Source of the DNA: an uncultured Actinomycetes bacterium
GTDB lineage: Bacteria; Actinomycetota; Acidimicrobiia; Acidimicrobiales; Acidimicrobilacustridaceae
Direction: 5' to 3'
Length of the DNA: 39,531 bases
Assembly: GCA_937927725.1 (NCBI GenBank)
Contig: CALBSE010000021.1
Location: forward strand, 1-39,531
The notes below the pieces were generated by a model. The model ran no database searches, had not been told where the DNA came from, and saw nothing but the letters and a program-made list of their open reading frames with translations. Shown one piece after another: positions 24,052 through 33,321 of the stretch. A program made the position numbers and the translations under genes. Within the stretch, counting starts at the first letter, position 1. Every line of letters begins with the position of its first letter.

Positions 24052-27000
24052 TCACCGCTTGAAACGGGCAGCTAGCCCCATGTTTTCTTTGAACCCTCGA
24101 GCCATGACGGACTTCCCTGAAAAGTCATTTTCCAGAATTCGCCTCACCATGGTCCCGTCGTCAATCGAAAGTGATGACTCACGCGACATCGGAATGAAGT
24201 TTGAGCCCATGTCGTTTCCTTCCCCGCTACCCCGAAGCATGTGCGCGTACTTCTCTTGCATCTTTCCCTTACGGAACTTGATGGTGATATCTCCCGCATC
24301 AACGCTCTTTGGTGCACCGTTCAACGGTTGTTGGGCAACATAGGGATCAGCGACATCAGGAGCAGAACTCGAATTTCGCAAGCTTTGCGGTCGAGACGAG
24401 TTCCCCGTCCCTGCGTTTGGCTTCGCCCCGCCAACATTGCCAGCCGCCTGTTTCTGCGCGTTCGACCATTTCACGCGACCGCGGATACCGCCACCGACCG
24501 CGCCAGCAAGCACCGACAGACCAAGTCGAGCCACAGAGAACGACGTCTGCCCTGTCGTGGCGAATTCATAGGCATGCGCAACTCCGGTCCAGACCACACC
24601 GGCAAGCGCACCGACTGCCATACCAACTAAGGCCCCACGAGCAGGAGCGACCAACGCCGCGGTGACAAGAGAAGCGAGTGCGGCGACACCGTTGATGAGC
24701 CAATTTTCATTTTCGAGACCAGAAGGGTCGGTGTTGTTGACCGGATCTTGATTGACATAGTCGTACCCATTCGCCGAGCCACCAACTTTTGGATCGAGCT
24801 GTGCGAATCGACCGAGCGCCGGCACATACACACGAGCGCCCATGAGCTGGTAGGTGGTCTTTAAGGATTCCGTTTCGTTGCCGGACGCCGCTTCGAACGT
24901 GGTCGAGGGAAGTGTGGGTTGTGCCGAATTCGGAATGGTCAGAACTTGGCCATAGGGGTCGTACACCTGCGGCGCTCCCTGAATCGTGCCTGTTTCGTTC
25001 GTGACGAAGAACTGGTCACCATTCAACGCAGTGAATTGCCATTGCTTGTTCACCGAGCCGGCGACAATCGGCATCGTGAACGTGACTCCACCCGCCAAAT
25101 TGAGTTGCTGCGCATACGGTTTCGATGCACCGTCAAGCAATACACCGGTATCGCTATAACGAATCGTTCCCGCATTCGCTCCACCGGAAGTTGTTTTCGC
25201 AACAACATTGCCGGGGAGGTCACGCGTATAGGCAACCGTCACTGCTCCGTCGGTCGACGAGACAACTCGATTCGCATTGTCATAGGTGAACGAGTCGGGG
25301 CCAACCTTTGTGGCGTTTCCGCGGTCGTCATAGGTAAGCCCGCCAGAGGCTGCGGGATCGGTTGTGGAAGTGAGCTGCGATGCCCGGTTGTAGACGTAGG
25401 TGTAATCACCGGCAACTGCACCGTTTTCCACGACCTTTTGTGTCAAGCGATTCGATGAATCATCGAATGTCCACGACCAGGCCTTGGCCGCAGGCACAAG
25501 TCCGGCGGTTACCTCGGCGGCGGAGAGTCGATCATTGGCGTCATGGGTATAGGTAAACGTCGAAGACCCAGACGGTGCGCCCAGCGATGACGCTGAAATG
25601 TTGCCACCCGCAGAAATCTGCAACGTATTTGAAAACGCTCCGTTCGGAGTTGCCCAGTTCGTGCCAATCAATCGATTTGCTTCGTTGAACGTATTCGTTG
25701 CGGTAACACCATCTCCGTACACAACACTCGACATCAATCCATCGGGAAGGTACGAAATCGAAGCTTCGTTCTTTCCGTTCACCGCGACAGACGAAAGCCA
25801 ACCCTGAGCGGAGTACGTCATCTGTTGCACAGTCGCTTCAGTACCGGGCGCCGATGTTGTTTCTGTCGCCACGCTCCCCGTTCGTTCGTCATAGGTCGTT
25901 GTCGTCACGATTCCGTAGCGATCAACAGCACGAACAACACGGCCAGCAAGATCAACTTCGGCTCGTGTCGTCACGGTTGAATCACCAACCGTTTCGGTCG
26001 TTTCATAAATCAATGGATTGCCATCGACCGCGTAATTATTTGTTTGCTTGTAGACCGAACCCATGTTGAGAAGTTCGACCGCCATGATTCGGCCAGCAGC
26101 GTTATACGTTGTGCATGACACAACACCGCCAGCCATCTGCGTTGCGACAACGTTGCCCGTTGCGTCGACCCACTGCGTCGTCACCGGACCTGTGCCACCA
26201 TCGGTTCCGGGGGCAGCAACCGACTTCGAGGCACCCCCTTGATTTGCACTCTTGGCCCCAGGACAGGACGACTTTGCCGATTCCTTATCGCCCCAATAGG
26301 CATAGGTATAGGAGTTCCCTGCTTGATCAGTTACCGCGTTCTGTCGAGCCCAGCCGCCCTTACCTGATGTGCCCTGCTCATAGTTCACCGAAGTCTTCGA
26401 ACCGGTTTGGTTGACGCGTGCGGTCACTCGTCCCGTTTCTGGAGCCTCATACGACGATCGAGAAATATTTTGCGTTGGTGCTCGAGTCGCCGATGAATCG
26501 TCGGCTTTCGTCGTCGTGACATAGCCATACTGCGGACTCAACACATCAGTCGGAATTGAGACAGTGGCACCACCTGTATCGGGACCAGCCCACGAAAGAT
26601 CCATTGATGCTTTCGCTTGCGTAGACGAAACATCAACTCGAATTTGATTGCGGCCGGCAGAAAGTGGAAGCGCACTGCAGGCTGCATCAACACAAAGAAC
26701 GTTGTTGATTCGCAGTAGCGCAGTGCTATTGCCCGAAGAGAATGAATACGTGCCTGCTGTTTTGATAGTGAGGGCGCCGGTCATGACTGCGGACCATCCG
26801 CCGGAGTTCCCCGCAGGGGATGCGTCCCAATTCACCGTGAGGGATGGAACACGCACTCCGCCGAGAATCGGACCGAGCTCCTGCTTCCCACCTTCGCCGG
26901 TTCGCGTCGCGCTCGGCCAATAGGTGACATCAAGCCCCTTCATGGCAATCCCTTCGGGGGCGCCATCGAAGCTTTGGTCGTATTCGCGCAGCAGTGACAT

Positions 27001-28641
27001 CGCCTCAGTCGGAGATCCCTTCGTCGGGCCCCACGACTGAACAAGTTCGCCACCCTCGTAGCGATAGACGCTCGTAAGTCCCGAATAGTCCACCGATGAC
27101 AACAACTGACCTGATGCAAAATCCCACGTATTTCGCATCTGCAATCCGGCTTGATTCGTTGCTGAAATGGTGAAGAACGTCGTCGGATCAAAGATCACCG
27201 AAAGAATTGGGCCACCGAAACACGAATCAGACGCTGTCGTTGATTGCGGAGAATCGTAGGAATAGGTGCGAGTGCATCGCTTTGCACCGGCAGAAGAGGC
27301 AGGTTGCGTGATCGACGCGACTTTTCCTTCAGTGGTGTAGTCAATGTCTGCCCAGAACTGCTGATCATCGGCTCCCACAACATTCGATGCTGCTGCTGCT
27401 GCCACTAATGACGATCGAGTGCGCGCAATGCGTCCAGCACCGTCGTAGGCAAGATCAATAACTTCAGCGCCATCGCCCTTCGCCTCGGGATAGTCAACAA
27501 TTCTTCCGATTGATGGGTCACCACCGGGCGTGGCCACGTACAAAATTGCCGACGTCGATCCATCCCAGAACTTCACCTGACACAACATGCCTGCGGGAGC
27601 TGCGACAAATCCGCCGACGGGTTTCGGACACTCTCCACCGCCATAGACAAAGGTGATCTCTCGACCCGAGACTGGATCGGAGACCGATTGGATTCTTCCG
27701 CCTGTCCACTTTTGTCCCAACATCGGGTTTGCAGTTCCCGTCACGCTCAACAGATACGAATTACCTGTCGTGCCATCGGGAGTGAAAATTGACGTTGCAT
27801 CTTTTGTTGTGACGGAAAAAGTTCCGTCCTCATTTCGAATGAGAACCGGAGCCAAACCGTTTGTGTTGATGTCGCCAGTACCAAGTTGTATCGGCGTAAA
27901 TGCGCCGCCTACTCCCTCTCGGTAATTCGAGACCGATCCGTTTGTGCCCACGAGTCCGACGCTCCCGTCAGGCCAGGAGACAACTCGGTTGTAGGGAATG
28001 CTTGAAGCTGCTTGAAGGCTCCAACCAGACGGAACACCAACTTCGTCTTCATTTGAGGCTTGGAATTGCAGGCCGAAACCAACGGCACCAGGAAGCGAAC
28101 CCATCGCGTGCGATGACCACGCAAAAGCTGCCTCTCCCGAGGAAAGACCGACGTTGATTCCGCCAGCGGAATCAAACTCTTGGGACTGTCCCATCTGCGT
28201 ATCGACGGTGAAGGAACCGCCAACGGTTTCTTGGCCCGGACTTGTTGCCTTCCAGGTATAGGCATGTCCCTGCTTCAAACCAACTGCAAGCGGAATGCGC
28301 GTTGTGTTTCCTGTTTCGGAATAGGTACGAGTTCCGAACTCGCTCTTTCCATCGCTTAAATCTGTCAACGTGAACGTCCACGCGCCTGCTGCGTTCGGAA
28401 CGCTCAGCGTTGGCGAAAGCGAGGTGGACACCCACGACGATGGCGTGACAACAGCTCCGAAGTACAGCGGTATGCGCTCACCAGTACCCGTTGCCGCTGG
28501 AAGCGCTGGGAGTGTTGTGGGATCGCCAGCTACACCCGAAGCCGCCGAGCGGTTCTTTGAAGCAGATGATGAACACGCCGTGGCGAGCAGGGCCACGGAA
28601 AGTCCGATGGCGAGAGTCGAAACGGTCAAACGACGACGCAT
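24052..28641 (-). CDS. R4: PA14-RHS lipoprotein with charged tail
   Basis: 1529 aa. Signal MRRRLTVSTLAIG, lipobox LATAC, lipid Cys 23. The frame is open 59 codons further up to 28818, but that stretch crosses the operator, the terminator-like hairpin and the end of R5, and it lacks a signal peptide start; GGAG sits eight bases before ATG 28641. Domains as in R1: PA14-like (GLDVTYW, WSAVMTG, TAGTYSF, LRINNVL, LSWAGPD), YD repeats (DRYGIVTTTTYDERTGS), core close to DPSG, hydrophobic segment (LVAPARGALVGMAVGALAG), GRVKWSNAQKQAAGN. The tail of about 123 residues has a Ser/Pro linker and a basic block ITIKFRKGKMQEKYAHMLRG, ending KENMGLAARFKR. It does not resemble the other tails. The compact charged last 80 residues look like a small independent domain; a nuclease-type toxin is conceivable but unproven. 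Confidence 0.9.
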   Translation of the reverse strand: MRRRLTVSTLAIGLSVALLATACSSSASKNRSAASGVAGDPTTLPALPAATGTGERIPLYFGAVVTPSSWVSTSLSPTLSVPNAAGAWTFTLTDLSDGKSEFGTRTYSETGNTTRIPLAVGLKQGHAYTWKATSPGQETVGGSFTVDTQMGQSQEFDSAGGINVGLSSGEAAFAWSSHAMGSLPGAVGFGLQFQASNEDEVGVPSGWSLQAASSIPYNRVVSWPDGSVGLVGTNGSVSNYREGVGGAFTPIQLGTGDINTNGLAPVLIRNEDGTFSVTTKDATSIFTPDGTTGNSYLLSVTGTANPMLGQKWTGGRIQSVSDPVSGREITFVYGGGECPKPVGGFVAAPAGMLCQVKFWDGSTSAILYVATPGGDPSIGRIVDYPEAKGDGAEVIDLAYDGAGRIARTRSSLVAAAAASNVVGADDQQFWADIDYTTEGKVASITQPASSAGAKRCTRTYSYDSPQSTTASDSCFGGPILSVIFDPTTFFTISATNQAGLQMRNTWDFASGQLLSSVDYSGLTSVYRYEGGELVQSWGPTKGSPTEAMSLLREYDQSFDGAPEGIAMKGLDVTYWPSATRTGEGGKQELGPILGGVRVPSLTVNWDASPAGNSGGWSAVMTGALTIKTAGTYSFSSGNSTALLRINNVLCVDAACSALPLSAGRNQIRVDVSSTQAKASMDLSWAGPDTGGATVSIPTDVLSPQYGYVTTTKADDSSATRAPTQNISRSSYEAPETGRVTARVNQTGSKTSVNYEQGTSGKGGWARQNAVTDQAGNSYTYAYWGDKESAKSSCPGAKSANQGGASKSVAAPGTDGGTGPVTTQWVDATGNVVATQMAGGVVSCTTYNAAGRIMAVELLNMGSVYKQTNNYAVDGNPLIYETTETVGDSTVTTRAEVDLAGRVVRAVDRYGIVTTTTYDERTGSVATETTSAPGTEATVQQMTYSAQGWLSSVAVNGKNEASISYLPDGLMSSVVYGDGVTATNTFNEANRLIGTNWATPNGAFSNTLQISAGGNISASSLGAPSGSSTFTYTHDANDRLSAAEVTAGLVPAAKAWSWTFDDSSNRLTQKVVENGAVAGDYTYVYNRASQLTSTTDPAASGGLTYDDRGNATKVGPDSFTYDNANRVVSSTDGAVTVAYTRDLPGNVVAKTTSGGANAGTIRYSDTGVLLDGASKPYAQQLNLAGGVTFTMPIVAGSVNKQWQFTALNGDQFFVTNETGTIQGAPQVYDPYGQVLTIPNSAQPTLPSTTFEAASGNETESLKTTYQLMGARVYVPALGRFAQLDPKVGGSANGYDYVNQDPVNNTDPSGLENENWLINGVAALASLVTAALVAPARGALVGMAVGALAGVVWTGVAHAYEFATTGQTSFSVARLGLSVLAGAVGGGIRGRVKWSNAQKQAAGNVGGAKPNAGTGNSSRPQSLRNSSSAPDVADPYVAQQPLNGAPKSVDAGDITIKFRKGKMQEKYAHMLRGSGEGNDMGSNFIPMSRESSLSIDDGTMVRRILENDFSGKSVMARGFKENMGLAARFKR

Positions 28642-28644
28642 GAA

Positions 28645-28680
28645 GGTCTCCAAAGTGGGGAAATGCAAACTTCGGGGACC
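28645..28680 (-). promoter_or_regulatory. Dyad pairing the Shine-Dalgarno of R4
   Basis: 12-base arms (complements of 28669-28680 and 28645-28656) with ten Watson-Crick pairs, one G-U and one mismatch; the 3' arm contains GGAG. The arms are shifted outward by two G-C pairs relative to R1-R3. Confidence 0.55.
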
Positions 28681-28723
28681 ATAGCAGCCCTGTGTCAACG
28701 ACGTTGACACAGGAGTGCTATGG
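28678..28723 (-). promoter_or_regulatory. Operator dyad and -10 of R4, probably also terminator of R5
   Basis: 21-bp arms with two mismatches (28679-28699 and 28703-28723) around core GTCAAC-N3-GTTGAC (28694-28708). The extended -10 TG-C-TATGGT (28678-28686) overlaps one arm. It starts only three bases after the R5 stop codon, and the R4-R5 gap has no other hairpin. Confidence 0.75.
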
Positions 28724-28726
28724 AAC

Positions 28727-31700
28727 TCAGTCCATCCAGGATTCGAAGCCTCGGAAAAACTCCGTGTCTCGAGCTCGTTGCTGCGCAATGAGTTCTGCGT
28801 CATTCGCCCGCCGCACAAGGTGCGAGGTTCTGCTCAGGAAATCTGGAGCAATCACACCGTCGCGCACGGCATTGATCTGCATCAGATTCTGCGTTCTCGT
28901 AATCAATTCGGGTGAGTATTGACCCCATACATGTTTGTATTGGAACGGTCCTACGGTGAGCATTTTATGACCGCCGTCCTCAATTCCATTGGCCACAAAC
29001 CGAAGTTCTTTCGCATTTGTCTTGACGAAAGAAATCGTCAGCGCCTCTTCCTTGACGCCGAGATATCGGGCCGCTTTGCAACCCTGCGAATAGCGCCAGC
29101 GCCCAAACGTTCCACCGGTCAATGCACCGACGCCGGCGGAAATTGCGAACTGCACAAAATCAAACTGCGAACCTGAAGTCGCAGCTTGAGCAATTCCCCA
29201 CACGGCGGCATACGCCACCGCTCCAACGACGGCACCGATTGCAAAACCAATCCAAAAGCCAGCGGCGGGCGGAATGACCGCAGAGGCAACCGCCCCAAGA
29301 ACCATCGCAATGCCGCTCACAATCCAATCTCCGTCAGCAGACGCGCCCGACGGGTCACTCAAGTTCACTGGGTTCTGATTGGCGAAGTCATAACCATTCG
29401 CCGAACCACCAATTTTCGGATCGAGTTCAACGAATCGACCGAGTGCAGGAACATATGCACGAACTCCCATCATGACAACTGGTAACGAGAGCGGAACCGT
29501 CTCATTACCTGTCACTCCCTGAAAGCCCGTCACCGGAACTCCGGGCTGTGACGGATCTGGAGCTGAGAGCGCCTGTCCGAACGGATCAAAAAGCTGCGCA
29601 GATCCAACCGGGACGCCAGCATCATCAGTGCGAAAGAAGTTGTTTCCAGTTGTTGACGTAAAGGTCCAAGTCGCCTTCACAGCATCGGCATAAGGATGAA
29701 CAACGGTCACACCACCAGGCAAGCTGATGCTTTGAACGAGTGCTTTACCGTTTCCGTCGAAGATGACCCCCTCGGCGCCAAACACAAGCGTTCCAGCATC
29801 TGCACCCCCGGTAATCGTTCGAGCTCGGATGTTCCCCGTCACTCCGCGCTTATAGGTGACAGAAACTGTTCCATCAGCGATTGACGTCACGTTGTTTGCG
29901 GCGTCGTAGGTCAACGTGTCGGAACCTACCTCGAGGGCATTTCCTCGATCGTCATAGCGAATTCCCGCCGATGCGCTCGGGTCAGTCGTCGACACCAACC
30001 GATCAGCGCCGTCGTACTCATAGGTGTAGGAGACGTTCGCGCCACCATCGGTGCTTATGTCTTGTGACAAACGATTTGAATTTTTGTCGTAGGTATACGC
30101 CCAAGAAAGAGCTTTCGCTGAAAGACCTGCCGTAACCGACGCCGATGTCAAGCGACTGGCCTGGTCGTAGCCATAGGAGAACGACGAAGTTGCCGCTCCT
30201 GCTTGATAGTTCTGCGCAATTACCCGGCCGGCAGCGGTAACCGATCGAGAAGAAACGTACGGAATGCCATTTGACGCTGTCGATGCAACCGAAATCAATC
30301 GATTTACATCGTCATACGAGTTGAGGCTGGAAACTCCATTGCCATAGTCGATTGACTTTGAGGTTCCGTCTTCGTTGTAGGCGATCGTTGCTAGGACTCG
30401 CGCATTCAGTGAGACCTGCGAAAGCCAACCGCGATGGTCATATGCCTGAGAGAGGACTGTTGGAGCTGCCCCAGGAACCGTGGTGGTCACCGTTGCAACT
30501 TTTCCAGTTCGCGTGTCATAGGTCGTGAGCGCTGTCACTCCGTTTGGATCGACAGATCGAATCTCACGACCAAGAAGATCTACGTCAACCGTTGACGTAA
30601 GCGTCTCGTCACCAATCTCTTCGACAGAGGTGCTTCTCAAAGGATTTCCATCGACCGAATAGGCCATCGTCAATTTCATCGTCTTGCCCATACCCAGGAG
30701 TTCGACGGAGACAACGCGGCCGGCCGCATCAAATTTGTTGCAAGAACGACCGCCACCTCCTGACATCTGCGTCGCTTGACTCCGCCCGGCAGCATCAATC
30801 CAGTGCGTCACGACTGGGCCGTTTCCGCCGTCAGGCCCCGGAGCGATCGACTCCTTTGGAGAACCAGCTTGATTTACGGACTTCGCTCCAGGACATGGCG
30901 GCGTCGAGGACTCCGTATCGCCCCAGTAGGTGTAGCCGTAGCCGTTCCCACCAGGCAGCGTCGAACTGCTTTGTCGGCCCCAACCTCCGTTGCCACCGGC
31001 GCCCTGTTCATACACAAGTTTCGACACCGAACCCATTGCGGTTGTGCGCGCCGAAATCTGACCCGTCGCTGGCTTGTCGTAACTCACTTTCGAAACCGCT
31101 TCTTGATTCGCAAGAGGAGCAGTCGGATCGAACGAAGTTGTCGTCGTGGTGTACCCGTATTGCGGGGTCAATCGATCGGTGGGTATCGATTGCCAGGAGT
31201 TACCCGTATCGGGTCCAGACCATTCGATGTTCATCGAAGCTTCCGAACGAGGCGACGAGACGTCAACTTGAATTGAAGCAGTGCCAGCTTCAAGTCGAAG
31301 CGCATCACAGGATCCTGATTCGCAAACAACGCCGTTGACGCGCACACGCGCGAGGTTGTTCGAGGACCGCAAGCCGTAGATTCCCGCGGTCTCGACCCGA
31401 AGTCCACCAGTCATCAGCGCGGACCAATCCGCTGAATTGCCGGCCGGTGAGGCCGACCAGTTCACGAGCAATGACGGTAGAAGTGAACCACCTTGTTGCG
31501 GACCAAGTTCTTGCACACCCCCTGTTCCGGGTTCCGTTGCCGACGGCCAATACGTCACGTCGAGTCCGTGCATCGGGATTCCATCCGACTGCGAATCGAC
31601 AACCATGTCGTAGGAAAAACGCGCCGACTGAACATCTGCACCTAGTGACTTCGACGGCCCTCTGGTGGAAAGGATCTTTCCGTCTCGGTACTCCGTCGTC

Positions 31701-33274
31701 GTGGCGAGGCCGTCAGATTCAACTTTTGAAAGCAATTGACCGTTGCGGTAATCCCACACATACGTGGAAACTTGACCAGCCGAGTTCACCAACTGACGCG
31801 TGAGAAATGTGGTTGGATCGAAAAGCACACTCGCGACTTGGCCGCCGAAGCAGGAGTCAGTCACGGTCGACGCTGAGGAACTTTCGTAGGCATACGAGCG
31901 AGTGCATCGCTGAGCACCGTTCGACGCCGCATTTTCGGTCAACGAAACAACGCGACCCGATTCGTCGTATGACACCGAGGTCCAGAACTGTGGATCATCT
32001 ACTCCGATCACATCAGCAGCGGCCGCCGATGCGACGATCGGTAAGCGGACTGTCGCAATTCGGCCAGCTTGGTCGTATCCATAGTCAATGACAGACGCGC
32101 CGTTCCCCTTTGCCTCGGGATAGTCAACAATCCTGCCGATTGAAACGCCGCCATCACTCGAGGTGAGCGGCACGTAGAAAACCTCAGATGTCGAACCGTC
32201 CCAGAACGATGCTTTACACACCATCCCCTTCGGAGCGTCAACAAATCCCTTTGAAGCCTTCGGACAGCCGCCGCCTCCGTAGGTGAACTCAATGCTCCTG
32301 CCAGAGACCGGATCGGTAATTTTCCGAAGTAATCCATCGGTCCATGTTTGGCCCAGTACCGGGGCATCGGCACCGGACACACTCACGAGATTTGCGACAC
32401 CATCGTTCCCATCGTCAACGAATACAGATGTCGTTTGTTTGGAGGTAACGATCCAAGAGCCGTTCGAATCGTGGAAGAGCACGGGAGCGCTTCCTGTCGT
32501 ATCGACCGAATCACTTGAGAGTCGAACTGGCGACCAGGTTCCGGCAGGACCTTCGCGGTAATTCGAAACAAGGCCATTCAACGAAATGAGCGCAACCGTT
32601 CCATTTCCACGCTGAATGATTTGGCTGAATTCACTCGACGACGCACCTTGAAGTACCCAACCTGCTGGAGCACCAAGACGTTCGGGAGCCGACGCTTGAA
32701 AGGTGAGACTGAAACCAACTTTCCCGCCCAGAGAATTCATCGCATGCGACGTCCATACGGTCTTCGCTTCTCCGGAGGAAAGCCCGACCGACATTCCACC
32801 GACGGAATCAAACTCTTGGCTTTGCGCCATCTGAACATCGACCATGAACGATCCGCCCACTGGATTTTCACCAGGGCTTTCCGCCGTCCATGTGTAGACC
32901 TGACTCTGTTGCAGTCCCGTGCCTAAGGGGATGCGAGTGGAGTTACCCGATTCCCGATACACGAAGGGACCGAATGTGGAACTTCCACTACTGAGATCGC
33001 TCAACGTAAATGTCCACGCTCCGCTTGCACCCGGCACGAGCAACGTGGGTGACAGTGAGGACGAGACCCAAGAGTCCGGGGTGATCACCGCACCGAAATA
33101 CGTAGGAACACGCTCACCGGTTCCCGCAGCGGACGGAAGCGCTGGAAGCGTTGTGGGATCACCAGCTCCACTCGCGGCGGAACGTTGCGTGTTTGTCGAT
33201 GACGAACACGCCGAAGCGAGAAGAGCAAGGGACAGGCCTACAGCGAGGAAAGGGACGAGAGAACGTAAACGCAT
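28727..33274 (-). CDS. R5: PA14-RHS lipoprotein, second clade
   Basis: 1515 aa. Signal MRLRSLVPFLAVG, lipobox LASAC, lipid Cys 23. Same layout as R1-R4 but clearly more diverged: PA14-like domain (GLDVTYW, WSALMTG, RVNGVVC, WSGPD), YD repeats (DPNGVTALTTYDTRTGK), core close ALGRFVELDPKIGG to DPSG, and a different hydrophobic segment (VIPPAAGFWIGFAIGAVVG) ending GRWRYSQG. The tail is about 117 residues: KAARYLGVKEEA and KTNAKELRFVANG are shared in pattern with R6, then a unique part GPFQYKHVWGQYSPEL and a Arg/Glu-rich end FFRGFESWMD. ATG at 33274 has no Shine-Dalgarno, but CAGAAT lies six bases before it, so the transcript is probably leaderless, unlike R1-R4. Confidence 0.9.
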   Translation of the reverse strand: MRLRSLVPFLAVGLSLALLASACSSSTNTQRSAASGAGDPTTLPALPSAAGTGERVPTYFGAVITPDSWVSSSLSPTLLVPGASGAWTFTLSDLSSGSSTFGPFVYRESGNSTRIPLGTGLQQSQVYTWTAESPGENPVGGSFMVDVQMAQSQEFDSVGGMSVGLSSGEAKTVWTSHAMNSLGGKVGFSLTFQASAPERLGAPAGWVLQGASSSEFSQIIQRGNGTVALISLNGLVSNYREGPAGTWSPVRLSSDSVDTTGSAPVLFHDSNGSWIVTSKQTTSVFVDDGNDGVANLVSVSGADAPVLGQTWTDGLLRKITDPVSGRSIEFTYGGGGCPKASKGFVDAPKGMVCKASFWDGSTSEVFYVPLTSSDGGVSIGRIVDYPEAKGNGASVIDYGYDQAGRIATVRLPIVASAAAADVIGVDDPQFWTSVSYDESGRVVSLTENAASNGAQRCTRSYAYESSSASTVTDSCFGGQVASVLFDPTTFLTRQLVNSAGQVSTYVWDYRNGQLLSKVESDGLATTTEYRDGKILSTRGPSKSLGADVQSARFSYDMVVDSQSDGIPMHGLDVTYWPSATEPGTGGVQELGPQQGGSLLPSLLVNWSASPAGNSADWSALMTGGLRVETAGIYGLRSSNNLARVRVNGVVCESGSCDALRLEAGTASIQVDVSSPRSEASMNIEWSGPDTGNSWQSIPTDRLTPQYGYTTTTTSFDPTAPLANQEAVSKVSYDKPATGQISARTTAMGSVSKLVYEQGAGGNGGWGRQSSSTLPGGNGYGYTYWGDTESSTPPCPGAKSVNQAGSPKESIAPGPDGGNGPVVTHWIDAAGRSQATQMSGGGGRSCNKFDAAGRVVSVELLGMGKTMKLTMAYSVDGNPLRSTSVEEIGDETLTSTVDVDLLGREIRSVDPNGVTALTTYDTRTGKVATVTTTVPGAAPTVLSQAYDHRGWLSQVSLNARVLATIAYNEDGTSKSIDYGNGVSSLNSYDDVNRLISVASTASNGIPYVSSRSVTAAGRVIAQNYQAGAATSSFSYGYDQASRLTSASVTAGLSAKALSWAYTYDKNSNRLSQDISTDGGANVSYTYEYDGADRLVSTTDPSASAGIRYDDRGNALEVGSDTLTYDAANNVTSIADGTVSVTYKRGVTGNIRARTITGGADAGTLVFGAEGVIFDGNGKALVQSISLPGGVTVVHPYADAVKATWTFTSTTGNNFFRTDDAGVPVGSAQLFDPFGQALSAPDPSQPGVPVTGFQGVTGNETVPLSLPVVMMGVRAYVPALGRFVELDPKIGGSANGYDFANQNPVNLSDPSGASADGDWIVSGIAMVLGAVASAVIPPAAGFWIGFAIGAVVGAVAYAAVWGIAQAATSGSQFDFVQFAISAGVGALTGGTFGRWRYSQGCKAARYLGVKEEALTISFVKTNAKELRFVANGIEDGGHKMLTVGPFQYKHVWGQYSPELITRTQNLMQINAVRDGVIAPDFLSRTSHLVRRANDAELIAQQRARDTEFFRGFESWMD

Positions 33275-33280
33275 TGCGAA

Positions 33281-33309
33281 ATTCTGCCATCAGTCAACAT
33301 CGTTGACAA
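33281..33309 (-). promoter_or_regulatory. Operator dyad and leaderless promoter of R5
   Basis: Core GTCAAC-N3-GTTGAC at 33293-33307 with 6-bp arms. On the minus strand, TTGTCA (33304-33309), a 17-bp spacer and CAGAAT (33281-33286) form a recognisable promoter whose -35 is one arm of the dyad. Six bases separate CAGAAT from ATG. The whole R6-R5 gap is 47 bp. Confidence 0.75.
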
Positions 33310-33321
33310 ATATCGGTCGGC

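Noticed and set aside
28642..28818. N-terminal extension of R4 by 59 residues to 28818
   Set aside because: It crosses the operator, -10 box and the end of R5, and it would bury the signal peptide. The ATG at 28641 has a ribosome site and fits the Cys-23 rule.
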